Below are positions 36,180 through 49,080 of a stretch of 64,000 bases of DNA, piece by piece. The stretch covers positions 1 through 64,000 of the forward strand of contig JAOTOM010003187.1 of NCBI GenBank assembly GCA_034440615.1, written 5' to 3'. The number at the start of each line of letters is the position of its first letter. Position 1 is the first letter of the stretch. The notes under the pieces are model-generated. The model did no database searches, had not been told where the DNA came from, and saw only the letters and a list, made by a program, of their open reading frames with translations. A program made the translations under genes and the position numbers. Source of the DNA: Ashinkailepas kermadecensis (Eukaryota; Arthropoda; Thecostraca; Neolepadidae).

Positions 36180-37330
36180 ACTTAGATGCACCTATTGCAA
36201 ATCAATCGACCCATCTGACAGTTCATACTGCGCTAACTTGAGATGTCATGGTACCATTCCGAAGCCTTCGAACCCCCTTGACTGCTCACTGTGCCCTTCT
36301 CTCAGCTTAGGTTGCCCATTGGACGGCTAGGGCGAAGCTTATAATACTAAATATGCCCTTCTTAGTTCAGAGTGCTTTTCAACAAAGTCGAATGCCCTCC
36401 TGCCGTTCAAAGTTAGCGCTACAGCGCCTTTCTCGTAACTTGAAGTGACCTCAGATGACATAAATATGACCTTAGCAGGTTAAGTTTCCCTAAATTCAGC
36501 TCAGAGTGCACTTCTGAAACATTCCAATACCACCTTGATAGCTCACTATGCCTTCCGGCAGCTCAGATTTCCGGCAGCCGTCCCACTGGACGGCTAGGGT
36601 ATGGCTTGGCAATATCAAGGATGCCCTTCATAGCTCAAAATGCCCCTAAATAAAGTGGGGTGCACCTGCCATTCTTCAAGTTCCATTTTCTGGGTTCATA
36701 GTGCCCCCCTCGCAAGTCGAACTGCCCACATATAAATATAGCAGCGATAAAAGTAGGTCACATTTCCATAAATCCAGCTTAAAGTGCCCTTCCGAAGCTT
36801 TGGAATGGAATGAGAAGCATCTCGACGGCTTGTGCCCTTTTGGCAGCTGCGATTGACCATTGGGCGGCTAGGATGAGGCTTGGGAATATTAAGGATGTCT
36901 TACACAGCTTATAGTGCCCATAGCGAAGTGGAATGCCCCTGGCGAGAATTAATGTGCCCCTTGCTGGCTTTACAGTGCCTCTCTCGTAAGTCGAAGTGTC
37001 CTCAGATAAACCAAGATATCCGTCTTTAGCAGATTAAATTACCTTTAATCCAGGCCAATGTGCCTGTCCATGGTTCGAATGGTTTGCTGTGCCCTTTTGA
37101 CAGCTCAAGTTACCCACTAATCGGCTAAGGTGCGGATTGAGAATATCAGGGATGCCCTTCACATCCCGAAGTGCCCTGAAACGAAGTGGAATATCACTGG
37201 GTCTGCTCAAAGTGTCCATCGCTGACATTACAATGCTTTCTCATAAGTCAAAGTGCATTTAAATTAACCTAGATCCGCCCTTAGCAGGCTAAGTTCGCCT
37301 CAATCCAGCTCAATTCTTTCTTGTTCTTCT
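36180..37330. repeat. Tandem arm units, about 255-276 bp
   Basis: The phrase CCATTGGACGGCTAGGG or close variants recurs near 36317, 36587, 36863 and 37118. Each unit also carries GTGCCCTT, CTCGTAAGTCGAAGTG and a CCTTAGCAGxTTAA word. The first unit is the right arm of the inverted-repeat element. Confidence 0.8.
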
Positions 37331-38680
37331 TCTCGTCAAGTTCCTTAACATGAGGGTTGCTAAGGGGAGAAAGAGCACCTTCACTGGTTATCTACCAGGC
37401 AGCGCCGATATTTCGTCAAAAAGCACTTTCGGCCACCGGTAGTGCACGGGTATTGTATCTAGCTCCAGAGCAATGTGATATGCGACTCTGTTAGTAGTCC
37501 AGATCGACAGCTTTTGGCAGATTCGTAGGAGGAAAGGCTTTAGAGGCCGGTGCCCCCACTAGTGAGCTACCGGCGTCCGGGTTTTGTCGAAGATTCTTCC
37601 GGTCACTGAGGAGTGGGTAAGCATAGGCTGATGAGCAAGATTTATGCATGTGCACAATATACCTTGTGCACATGTGTGCAATGTGCAAGGTAGCAATGTG
37701 CGGCTGAAGGGCAAGGTACATGTGTACAAGTTACATTTGTACACGTTACATAGTACATGCATATAAAGTACATGTGTACGGGCAAGGTACAAGGTGCCTT
37801 GCTCGTGTTTACTCCGTCGGGCTGTGTTCATTTTAGTAGATAATAGATTATTCAATTTGCATCCCTGGTCTAATTCTTAATTGTAACTGGAGCAGTGGCG
37901 GCATAGTGCGTGTTTGAGATGAGAAGAGTCGCTGGAGCCTTCTGCAGGATTTGTAGTACCCACAGTGACCATCAATGTGGATGCTACAAATCCGTCACTG
38001 AGTGGCGGACCTAGGATTTTCCTGTGAGGGGAGGGGGGGGGGGAGTAACTTTGAGGAGACCCCTACACGCTGCCAGTGGGTGTCTTTTGGAACTTTGGAA
38101 AGGGCGCCACAAACAAACCAGATGGTACCGCACATAGTTACTGTGACACCGTAACGCTTTTTAGGGCGCCAGAGCCAGTTATTAGAGCGTCATAATGAAC
38201 TACAGGAGCGTAGTGATGATTTTCAGGGTCACCACCATGACACAATGGGCGCTAATTGGAGTTTCGGGGGCCGCTACATCATGGCAAAATAGATATCAAG
38301 AAAAATACTCGTGCTCCTGCGTAGGGGTGCTGTATGTAATGGCGACTGAGCCACAACTGGCGCCTCCGGCGCCTGTAATGCCCAATGCCCATGCTCCATT
38401 GACGTATGTCGGGTCTCAAGGAGAGGGGTGAGGCTTGGCCCCTTCGCCCCCCATCCACCTCCTGGGATCCGTTCCTGGATATCCAATCGGGCAGGTGAAA
38501 CCTGTCATGCTTTTCTATATGGTACATGGCGACATGTCCTCCCATCCACTTAGGCTTGAAAACAAGGTAAAAAAACAAGGACATTAGTGCTAACAGGTAG
38601 TGCCTGAGCACCACATAAGAGTCCCTCAGCGCAGTGACATTCTCAAGGGGAAGAAGAAATTGTCTTCCGCCCCCTGAGAC
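37331..38680. other. No gene; short low-complexity stretch and a MITE terminus
   Basis: 37640-37790 has repeated GTACATGTGTACAAG-type words. GAGTGGCGGACCTAGG at about 38001 is a hAT-MITE-type terminus followed by a G run, with no matching far end found. Confidence 0.45.
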
Positions 38681-40240
38681 GTGATTAGCCTCCAAGAATC
38701 TGGCGGAGACTCTGCAAAAATTGTGCCTGGCTCCGAAACATCGCGCAGGGGCACCGAATAATCGCGCCGGAGCCTCCAAAAATCACACTGGAGTCAAATG
38801 CTTCAAGTTTTGGGAGGGGGGGGAGGGCACAATAAACACAATGGGGCTCGGAAATTTCGCACCGTGGACGGAACAATTGCACCGGGGTCCCAAAATATGG
38901 CACTCGGCCCAAGTAATTACAGTCAGGGCCTCCAAAAATTCGCCTCGGAGGCCCACAATAAATACAGCGGGGCTTCGAAGACTTGCGCCGGGGCACTAAA
39001 AACAATTTAAACCGGGGACCAAAAAAGTTCCATCGGGGCACCCACAAGTTCACATCTGGGCACAAATAAGCACAGCGGGGCCCAAGAGCGCACCTGAAGA
39101 CCGTAAGCGTATCGAGGCTCTTCAAAATACATCAGGTCCCATAAAAAAACGATAGGGCCCAAGTATGTGCCTAGCCCATAAATAAACACACCAGGGCCAT
39201 CAAAAGCACACGGGAGATGCTCAAAGCGCGCCAGCATCCTCAAATCACAACAGGTAAAAATGGCATGTAGGCCCAAGACGCGGCGTGGTCCCAGCGGCGT
39301 ACCGAAGTAGATGGGCAAAAGGGCAAGTTCTCCATGATAGGTGGTGGGCGCCAAAGAATCGTGCCGGCGCTCTGAAAAATTACGCAGGGGCCCAGAAAAA
39401 TCACGCTGGCCCCACAAATCACTCCAGAACCCTCACAATTCCACTGAAATCCGAAGGAATCAAGCCGGTGCCCCCAAAAAATAAGGACACCGTAACATTA
39501 ATCCGGGCCCGGAAAATCGTAGGAAAAGTTCCAAAATCCCGTCAAAGGCACCCGAAGATCACGTAGAGTCGTGACAAAAAGGAAACTTATCCTCAAAAAT
39601 CGTGCGGGGCCCCAAAATATCGCGCTGGGGGCACACATTCTAGCCGGGACCCGCAAAATCACACCATATTCCAGAAAAGCGACTCGGGCTCAGAAAAAAA
39701 AACACGAGATCCCGAAAAATCCCGTCGAGGCCAGAAATCTCGCGTCGGGGCCAGAGGACATCATGCCTCGGCCCGAAAAAAATCGCACCGGTTCCCTGCA
39801 AAATCGCACTGGAATCAAACAAAAAATATTGCTTGGCCACACGAAATATGTGTGAGCTCCCCAAATAAACACAGTGGTGTCCTAAAAGCACGCTGGGAGG
39901 CCGGAGGCGTACAAAGGCCTTCCAAGACGCACCGAGTCTCGCAAAGAGCGACAGGGTCTTCAAATATGCGCTGGGACCCTAAATAAACACGTCAGGAGCC
40001 ATAAAAACACATCGCAGGCCCTCAATACTCTCCGGGGACTCAAGGAATACTCAGACCGCAAAGCAAGCATGAGAACATAAAAACAACGGGCTGGAGTTCG
40101 CAACCGGCGACATGGTCTTAAAAACGCGGCAGGCAGTAAACAAATACATCTGGCCTTCAAAAACGAGCCGTTCTGTAAAAACGTCGTGGGTCGACACAAA
40201 AGCAATGAAGCCCTAAAACTGCCGGGTCCCAAAATTGCGC
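38680..40240 (+). repeat. GC-rich degenerate 21-bp array (array 3)
   Basis: The longest array of this type. Units resemble GGGGCCCCAAAAATCGCGCC. The phrase AATAAACACAGxGGGG recurs at about 38832, 38958, 39065, 39178, 39853 and 39974, suggesting an ancestral higher-order unit. Frames such as 39285-39566 and 39571-39855 show seven-residue periodicity. Confidence 0.75.
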
Positions 40241-40369
40241 TCAAAATTCTGATGTTGACAATTTCTCTTGAATTATATATCTTATTACCCTCCACAGAAC
40301 ATATATCTCCTATATCTCCTAAGTCCTATTTGCTTGTATATGTATATGTATATAAGGGTATCTTTTATA

Positions 40370-41455
<1,086 letters not shown>

Positions 41456-41811
41456 CAAAACCTGGTATCAAGTGATTGCTCGTGTTTAATCCTCGGGCAA
41501 CATTTCAAACAGGGACATGTCAAGGTCAAATATCAAGGCATGGTTAGCTTGAGTTATTCGATGGCCTCGCTTTCGGTTGTTGTCGGTCCTATTTTCACCA
41601 AATGGATATAATTCACCAAGCGATAGCCCGTGGTGAACTATCGAGTAACATTTCAAGCCGGGAGATGCAATGTCAGACCTCAAGGTAAAAGGCTAGGCTG
41701 AATTTTTTTTCGAAATCCTCGCGCTTCGTAGCTATGGCTTCAATTTCCACAAAGTGAGTGTCATTCGATGTGCCGTGAGGTACTCCAGCGGACTGTACAG
41801 AAATCGAATTA

Positions 41812-41870
41812 TGGGCGCTGTATGACCAACGCAGTCGATGCGCCCGTGAGTCCAAATAACCAACCAAACA
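41812..41870 (+). mobile_element. Ultra-short hairpin retroposon, copy 6
   Basis: 59 bp between 13-bp repeats AGAAATCGAATTA (41799-41811) and AGAAATCAAATTA (41871-41883), with one mismatch. The neighbouring satellite unit has a single AGAAATCAAATTA at 43939-43951 with no insertion, which is an empty-site counterpart. Confidence 0.92.
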
Positions 41871-42276
41871 AGAAATCAAATTAACTTGAAAGGTCAAAGG
41901 TCAGACTCATATCTTCGGTCGCCTTACATTTCTTCGTTTTCGCCCGAAGCAACCTAAATTCGGTATCATGCGATGGCCCGTGGTCAACCCTCGAGCAGCA
42001 TTTTAACAGGGACATGTCAATGCCAAACCTCAAGGTAAAAGGTTCGTTTGAGTTCTTCGATGACCTCGCGTTTGATCGCTATGCGTTCCAGTTGGATAAA
42101 ATGGGAATGATTCGACGTGGCTTGTTTTGCGATATCAGAAAGTGGAGAAATCGAAATAATTGCGAAGATCGAAGGCCAAGTTTATTTTTCCGGTCGCCTC
42201 GCATTTGATTTCGCTTTGGCTTAAGCCTACTCAAATCTGGTATGTTACTCGCGGTGAACCCTCGAGTAACACTTTA

Positions 42277-43539
42277 CGTACAAAGTTCAGAAATGCTCGT
42301 ATTTCCTGGTCAATCATTGTGGATATATTAAAAGCTAACTCGATCTTCAAGATACAGAAACGACTCAATGTTAGAAAGAAAAAATTGTAAATACATATTG
42401 TGACGTTTCGGCCATAGGCCATTGTCAAACAATGCACTCATTGCGATCGGCGAACAGGTCGAAAATTCAAATTGCTGCAGGCACAAAAACTTGACAAAAT
42501 CCATTCACCACCTCTACTGCGAGAAAGAAAAGCGAAGAAGAAGAGAACATACGCTCTTACAAACGCCAAAAACGAAAAAAACCTCACGTACACATGCATA
42601 TAAATGGACGGCAGGTGAAAACCGTCGCGACACGAACACGTCTACCTGGCGGCAGATTGTGCACGGTTGTGATATCAAGGTTAAACACATCAATATGCAA
42701 TTCAATTGCCTTTCTCTAAGACCCTGCGTACGCGATAATTTTTCAACCACACGCAAAACATCGATAAAACTTGTACCCTACGAAACATGCCATGATGATT
42801 GGTGGCAATTCAAACTTGGTTTCAGCTCACGAATAAACAGGGATTCTAAAAATGTTAAGTCCGTGCCGTCTTTCGCTATGCCTAGGATATCTATATTGAA
42901 ATTTTAATTGGTTTCCGGATGGTTCATGTTCAAGTGATGCTCGGTCATGTGTTCGCCTAGGGGAGTGAAGGGACGCCGGAGACGTTCATCTCCCAAATGC
43001 TCATTAAATCTTTCTCTTACTGGGCGAATCGTGTCCCCAACATAGAGAGCGGACGGACAAGTGATGCATGTCGCCTTATAAACTGCATTTTTTGCTCGAC
43101 ATCTTCCTTTCAGGCCATTGCCACATGTGTGACATTTTTGTTACCTGAAGGGCAAGTGGGGATGCTGAGGGCTGACCTTACCAGATTAGAGTTTAGTGAC
43201 GGTCCGCTGTACCACGCGATTCTAATTTGGCTAGTTTTGATGAGCGTAAAATTTGGTTCACCGTCCAGCAAAGTTAGTCGGTGACGAAAGGTAATCGGAT
43301 GTAGGTGTAGTTCGATTCCTTTTTGTTTCTGGCACGGTGGTGTTGGACATAGTTCATTTTCCCCTGACGCCTGAACTGGTCCATTCCCTGGTCAATGGCC
43401 AGCGACACCTTCCCAGGCGGGTACCCATTGGCCAGGAAGAGGTCGCGCATTTTCTGCAGACTCCGTCTACACGCCGCTTCGTCTGAGGAAATGCGGGTAG
43501 CTCTCCTTATTTGTGCATGGAGCACTGAGGTTTTGAGCA
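42277..43539 (-). mobile_element. Truncated Penelope-like element inserted in the satellite
   Basis: Flanked by CTCGAGTAACACTTTA (42261-42276) and CTCGAGTAACATTTTA (43540-43555), a 16-bp duplication with one difference. The uninterrupted satellite phrase is visible at about 41991. The minus strand carries the end of a reverse-transcriptase region and a GIY-YIG endonuclease. It then has a TGACAATGGCC-TAT-GGCCGAAACGTC motif (42401-42428), the hammerhead-like signature common in Penelope terminal repeats. It is 5-prime truncated at about 1.26 kb. Confidence 0.85.
42770..43537 (-). pseudogene. Penelope-type RT tail and GIY-YIG endonuclease, frameshifted
   Basis: From right to left on the minus strand: RRATRISSDEAACRRSLQKM, a FLANGYPPGKV segment and YTYIRLPFVTD typical of the end of Penelope reverse transcriptases; IRIAWYSGPSLNSNLVRSAL; a Cys/His motif CHTCGNGLKGRCRAKNAVYK (about 43135-43078); the GIY-YIG core VYKATC..C..ALYVGD (near 43080-43035); an EHL and EHMTEHH region; and finally ILGIAKDGTDLTFLESLFIR with the conserved Glu and LKPSLN ending. 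At least two frameshifts and a TAA (43274-43276) separate these pieces, so no intact protein is made. The family assignment rests on the order RT, linker, Cys motif, GIY-YIG, which is specific to Penelope-like elements. Confidence 0.85.
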
Positions 43540-44249
43540 CTCGAGTAACATTTTAACCGGAATATGTTAAGGTCAAACCCGATGGCCTCGAGGATTGTCG
43601 CTATGGCTTCAATTTGCATCAAGTCGGCTTCGTTCAACGTGGTTTGTTGCGCGGTATGAGAAAGTTAAGAAATCCAACCATGTTTAAAGGTCAATGTTCA
43701 AGCTGATTTCTTAGCTCGTCTCGCATTATTTTATTCCCCAAACCTACCCGAATCTGGTATCAAGGAATAGTACATGGTGAACCTCGAGTATTATTTAAAA
43801 CTGGGATATGTCAATGTCAAACCTCAAGGTTAAATGTTAATTTGAAGTTTTGAAGTCCTCGGGCTTCGTCGCTATTGCTTCGATTTCCACAAAGTGGGCG
43901 TCATTCGACGTGCTGTGATCTACTCTAACAGGTTGTTCAGAAATCAAATTAATTTTCAACGGGTCGAAGGTCGAACTAATTTCTTGGGTCGCCTCGCATC
44001 TCTTCGTTTTCTCCCAAAGCTAGAGAAATTTAGCATCAAGCGATAGCCCGTGGTCAACCCAAGCGTAACAGTTCAAACCGGAACATTCAATGCGCGTCAA
44101 GTGGGGTCATTCGACGTGGCTTGCTGTTCGGTATCAGAATGTTGAGCACTCGAAATAATGTTGAAAGTCTTGAATGTCCGGGGATGGTACAATAATTGAG
44201 TGCAGTAGGATGAGCATATTTCTTTTTGTTTGCAGCTATTGTGATGAGT

Positions 44250-44417
44250 GGCATAGCCAATATTTTCCTACGGGGGCGGGTTGAGGGGGCTGGACCAAAA
44301 CAAATGCACTAAGAACAGAGACTTCGGCGATCGGTGAAAAGCTCAACATTTCTAGTTTCATCTTATATATTTTTGGTTTTAAGGGAAGGGGCCGGCCCCA
44401 TTGGCTGCGCCTCTGAA
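44250..44417. mobile_element. Short MITE with imperfect termini
   Basis: AGTGGCATAGCCAAT at the left and the inverse of AGAGGCGCAGCCAAT at the right match at about 12 of 15 positions. The interior is about 140 bp, non-coding. Flanking TGTGATG/TGTGAC words may be a decayed target duplication. Confidence 0.5.
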
Positions 44418-44689
44418 TGTGACAGCAGGCACTCGTATCCTATTTGACTAGTAGCTCCCCAAAGAAATCCGTCATAATCTGCTCGGAAGACGTCTCGTTG
44501 CAGGCATTTAATTTGCACTGTCACGTTGCTGTTCAGGACATATACAAATATACAAATGTTTTTCTTTACAAGTCGTCCTCTTTCTTCTTAGTGGTTCAAC
44601 GGAAGTTGTCAAATATGCAAGAGAAGCCAAACGTAAATTTGCACGCTCATATAACCAACGTGATTTCACAACCGCGAGAGAACAATCAG

Positions 44690-45010
44690 AGATGGATCCG
44701 GGAAGTGTCATTGGGGGCGGGGGGGGGAGGCGCTTGTCTGGAGGAGCGGTATTTCTTTGGAGGGGCGCCACTGCGAAAGTACCAGGAGGGTTGCCGTTTC
44801 CTCTCGAAGGGGCGACCCTGACTGAAAAAAAAATGGAGAGGGAAGAGAGGGGGCGATGCACTCGGGCCTTCCCGAAGGGGAACATTCCGTTCAAGGGGTA
44901 CACTTTTTCTCTCAGAGGGGGCCCCCGGCTGCCAAATTCGAGGGGTACACTCGAACCTTCTCGGAAGAGCGCCTTTTCCCGGCCGGAGGGACGTCACCTT
45001 CCATGGGTGG
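44690..45010. repeat. GC-rich degenerate minisatellite
   Basis: Loose GGGGCGxCACTxxGAACCTTC-like units of about 28 bp. All six frames are long because stops are rare. Related in texture to the sequence at 55370-55480. Confidence 0.5.
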
Positions 45011-45450
45011 GGGAGGGTTGCACATTCCCCAGTGCTACCCTCTATATCTCCCTTGGTTGTTATTGAATCAATATGTGTCCATGCAAAACAGGAAAACATG
45101 GAAGATGTTTATGTAAATCCATATGTACCCAACCAATCCTTGGTCCAATATTTTCTGTTTTCCTGTTACAAGAGAACAACGTTTAATGTATTTGCAGCAT
45201 TGCTGTATAGTGATTGTAAAATCGGACCCAGCTCATACGGCATAAAGTTAGGTGTACATAGGCAGTGATAAACAGTGAATCTTTCTAATTTTGGCTGAAC
45301 AATTTTTTTCAAAAGTTTCAGCTTTAAAAAAACATCCCGGGACTTCAGCCTCTTCATTTTTAAGGCCTGGTACTCAGATTTCCCATTTAAATCCCGGGAT
45401 GTTTTTTGTTGGTGTGGGAGGGGCGGCTTACCCCTTTATAATGCCCAAAC
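45011..45450. other. No gene recognised
   Basis: Contains AAAACATCCCGGGA near 45330 and its approximate inverse ATCCCGGGATGTTTT near 45393, a loose foldback. Otherwise unremarkable. Confidence 0.4.
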
Positions 45451-45454
45451 TTCT

Positions 45455-45640
<186 letters not shown>

Positions 45641-46955
45641 GATTATCTGATGATGGGAATACGTTAATAATTATTAAGTGTACACCCTCTTTTCATTTCT
45701 GGGTCCGTATTCATGGACTCATTTTACGTGCAGTTCTCCCAGTCCGCATCTTACGGCTTCTAAAGGTACGATTTAGCTACGTAATGCGTCAAGCAAAGAT
45801 ATCCGTTCTTTCCTTTGATGGGTTTTGTTTTTGACAGCACGAAGCATTTAAATATATGTTTTCACAGTGCTTAAGACCATACAGCTTTGAAACTAAGTGC
45901 ACTTGACATGTCTTTGCATTTTCAGCGCAGGAAATACAACGGAACATTGCACCTAGCAGCTTTATGACCCTTCTAACGTACAGCACAAATTGCTTGCTCA
46001 GTCCATATCATATCGTATAAGATCACGTATTTCGCAGTCTTCCAGCAGATACATTTTCAGTTAGCCATGTCAGTGAGATATAAAAAGGACACAAAAGGCA
46101 ACAGCAAACTGTCAGCGCTAAATATCGACACGAGTACTCTGCTGTTGCTACATACGGAGAAACTTATGATAAGACTAAAATGGTCTCTGCGCAGCTGATG
46201 AATGGTTGCTTAATGCATGCGTACCTACAGCTGTTGCGCAATAGCCGTTCACCGTTCACCTGTGCCGTTCACCTGTGCATCGATTTTTGGAACATGGTCC
46301 CGAAAAAAATTAACCTCGCACATAGCGGTTCTTCAGTTGTACCGGCATTTGAATTATCCGATGCTGGAACGTACGGACACGACTGTGTGCAAATGTATTA
46401 TTAATATGAATGTTAATTTCCCTTTTTCGTCGTGACAGTAATTTGAAATAGTGGGCTAAGTAATTCCCATTTACGCTGCTGCTTTCCTAGTAGGCCGATG
46501 GGGAAGCTTATTTTGGTAACGATAAGATTTAAAATTATGAAATTGGTGTTGTTTCGAGTGAACCAATTCTCACGATGTGAATAATTGGTCCGGATACTAT
46601 AACTCTACTATTGGGAATATTAATTCGCTCCTTTGAAAGTGTGATCACCGGGAATTTCCATCCGGTAGCCTTGTTATTGCATCAATTTATGTCGTGAGCC
46701 TTGCCGCCGCACAAAACTAAGTACCGCATAGGGCAAAGAACGTGGTATCAGTTTTTTTTGCACAACATGCAAACATCAAATTACCTGCATCAAAAACCTT
46801 TGTCGGACCAAACTAAATTTCTGTGAACCTGCTGGCCTTCCTCAACAAAAATTATTGGTTTGCTTCATAGGTAAACAACTAAGGAAGATTAAATGAATAG
46901 CTGAGACGATATTGCGTTCAAATTTTGCCGTAATTAGCGTATAAAATGATGGGTT
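45641..46955. other. No gene; weak core-promoter-like words
   Basis: GAGATATAAAAAGGACAC at about 46075 with CTGTCAG some 30 bases downstream resembles a TATA plus initiator pair. The frame that follows has no recognisable domain. CCGTTCACC is triplicated near 46245-46270. Confidence 0.3.
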
Positions 46956-46958
46956 GAA

Positions 46959-47031
46959 ATGGCAGCAGATCCACAACTACTTCCACCAACAAGCCTCTTC
47001 AACGCTGTCAAGAAAGGAGGAGAGGTATTAG
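46959..47031 (+). CDS. Candidate first coding exon
   Basis: The ATG sits in a good initiation context (GAAATGG). 24 codons follow, reading MAADPQLLPPTSLFNAVKKG and then GEVL, up to a consensus donor GTGAGT at 47032, leaving one base of the next codon. Composition is protein-like. No partner exon with the matching phase was found in the window, so this remains an isolated candidate. The downstream exons at 54039 do not fit it unless a different acceptor is used. Confidence 0.35.
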
Positions 47032-48730
47032 GTGAGTTACGAGTAGTGAACTGCGATAAACAATAGATAATGCAGTTGCTGCGCCCTAAGATGAAAAGAA
47101 TAAGCGGTCAACTTCGAAGTTTTCAGGGAAAAACAGTACATGGGGTTAAGAGCAAGTCGGTGGGAAACTTATATTATTTTCCGAATATTGAATGGATTCT
47201 TAACCGCAGTTATTCTACTAAAGCGCTGAACCTGGCACATGCATTACGAAATGAAGCTAAGTACACAGTAAGATATGCGAATAAGATCGACATACGATAT
47301 CTGACGTGTTGGATTCATTCACTGATTGTTAACCACGGATCGAAAAAACGGTTCTACCAAGACTAGGCTTGACTTTAACCACCATGGACATTTCTGTCAG
47401 CTGCGAATATACTTTTGCCAGAAAAGTAGTAACAACGGAAACTAGCTCAGGAAAACCCAGGATTTAGTGAGAAGATCCAGGATGCTATAGGTACAGTTAA
47501 CCCCACCACGCCCACAGTAACCATATATATATTGGGGATGGCTTAAGGGTATCGTTTTATGTGCCTTTGGATACATCATCTCCCTTCAGTGGTTGCATTT
47601 TCTTCCCAGGGTCCTCTGGATTTAGCATTAAACGCCATGGAGCTGTCTTCCATGCTGGGGCGTCCCATGGCTGGCACATGCACCCCCTCCCCCCCCCCCC
47701 ACAATCGAATTAATAAAACATTGCCCATGATGGGACTCCCATTCATCTAGGTGGATGCCCGGATAAAATCAACAACAACGGAAATCGTATGTTGACCTGT
47801 CAATTTTGCTGGACAAGACTATCCTTCTCGTTTTCAATGATGCATCCCTATATGTATAGGGGTATGAGGAATGCGTTGGGTTGCTTGGAAGAGCGATAGA
47901 AAGCCCAGGCAGGGTGATCTCAGGGGGAGGCGAGCCAATGTTCAAGGATGGAGGAAGTCGCCGGCGGCGGGCAGGTTGCAATGCGAGAAGGAAGAAAAAT
48001 CGGTCCCATGGGTCAGGGTTGAGGTGGATAAAAAACCATATGCCCCTAGTGATCACACTGCTCAGCGCAAATGCCTCCTTTACCTCTGAGTCAAGGTGCA
48101 ATTTGCCTCCACCCTTCGTGTACCCTTACCCTTTTACAGGGTATGATTTATGCTTTAAAATCCTGGGTTTGGGGAAGAAAATGTTGAGGAATCCCAGGTC
48201 GGAGCGGATATTTTCTGTCTGTTTCTGGCATACAAAACTCCTGTATGTGCTATTCAGTCAGTTATGGGCATGCGTATGGCACAGTGACGAGCTTGCAGTC
48301 ATTTTCAAGCAACTGAGTTCAGCTCTAGTGAATAATTTCCCGGACAAGAAATGTGCTCGATGACAAACATCCAGAACAATGTTGTGCTGTCATCCCTGCC
48401 CATGCATGTCATTGCTATGGACATATGGACCTACGTATCGGTGAAAATTGAAGAATCGCGTGGCATTAATCTTGAATTAATTAATTAATGTTGAATTTTG
48501 ATTAATCTTGAATTAATCTCGTCCATGCTTGAAGTGCATGGTGGAAGCTCGTGGGCAAACACTGATCATGGGTCAAGTAAATGCATGGTGTATGAGTATT
48601 TCTTCTCTCATTCAAATTCAGGCCAAGCATTCGAAAAATAAGCCTGACTGGTGTTGCTCTTTCGCATGTACGTGATTTAGCGAGAGTCATGGTGCCAGAC
48701 TTTTCAGCCTATGCATCGGTCTTGTCAGAT
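47032..48730. other. No gene recognised
   Basis: Unique sequence with frames of up to 160 codons (47881-48363) lacking domain or splice support. ATTAATCTTGAATTAAT words repeat near 48465-48520. Confidence 0.35.
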
Positions 48731-48732
48731 TC

Positions 48733-48807
48733 ATGGCTGAACCACCAGACACTGCTGGCCCTGCCCCGGCAGTACCAGCCATCGCCGGACACCAGAGTGC
48801 CGTGGAA
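48733..48807 (+). CDS. Candidate first coding exon
   Basis: 25 codons from an ATG, Ala/Pro-rich (MAEPPDTAGPAPAVPAIAG), ending on a complete codon at a perfect donor GTAAGT (48808). GC3 is high relative to the AT-rich flanks. No matching downstream exon was identified. It may belong to a gene that continues beyond what I can recognise, or be a chance ORF-donor combination. Confidence 0.35.
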
Positions 48808-49025
48808 GTAAGTACACCATTACCAACGACTGGCATTATCGGAACCGTTATACGTAGCCTCCTCCGGAATGTAAAACTTGCCAAACTAAAATCATGGGGA
48901 GGGCAGCAGACTAACATAGGGACCAGTAGGACTCTTTCTTTGTATTGGGATGTTCTTTTACTTGTTGCCCCTGCCCCGGATACTCATTAAATATCACTTG
49001 TTGCATCATAATCGCGCAAAATGTG

Positions 49026-49080
49026 GTTAGTTAGTTATTAGGGCTTTAGGGCCGTCAACTTCATTGGTCATGTAGCGCCC
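49026..49080 (-). mobile_element. Ultra-short hairpin retroposon, copy 7
   Basis: On the minus strand it begins GGGCGCTACATGACCAATG, continues through GTTGACGGCCCTAAAGCCC and ends in AATAACTAACTAAC. The hairpin is intact at ATGACC/GTTGA but the second arm is shortened. No clear target duplication was found. Confidence 0.7.

Larger units (their letters stand above)
34490..36430. mobile_element. Unclassified long-inverted-repeat element
   Basis: The segment 34490-34830 is an inverted copy (about 75-80 percent by eye) of 36090-36430. Matching words include CACCTATTGCAA, GAGATGTCATGG, CATTCCGAAGCCTTCGAA and TGCTTTTCAACAAAG. The 1.3-kb interior contains a decayed minus-strand frame and a 52-bp triplicate. 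The right arm continues into further tandem copies of the arm unit to about 37330. No canonical transposase motif or target duplication was identified. Confidence 0.65.
41460..44130. repeat. Diverged satellite, roughly 275-350-bp unit
   Basis: Repeated landmarks: GATAGCCCGTGGTGAAC, CTCGAGTAACATTT, GACATGTCAATG..AAACCTCAAGGT, and CGCTATGGCTTCAATTTCC. Copies start near 41621, 41971, 43765 and 44043. The array is interrupted by copy 6 of the ultra-short element and by the Penelope-like element. Confidence 0.75.

Noticed and set aside
47881..48363. 160-codon plus frame
   Set aside because: Biased low-complexity start, no recognisable domain, and a counter-strand frame is equally open.
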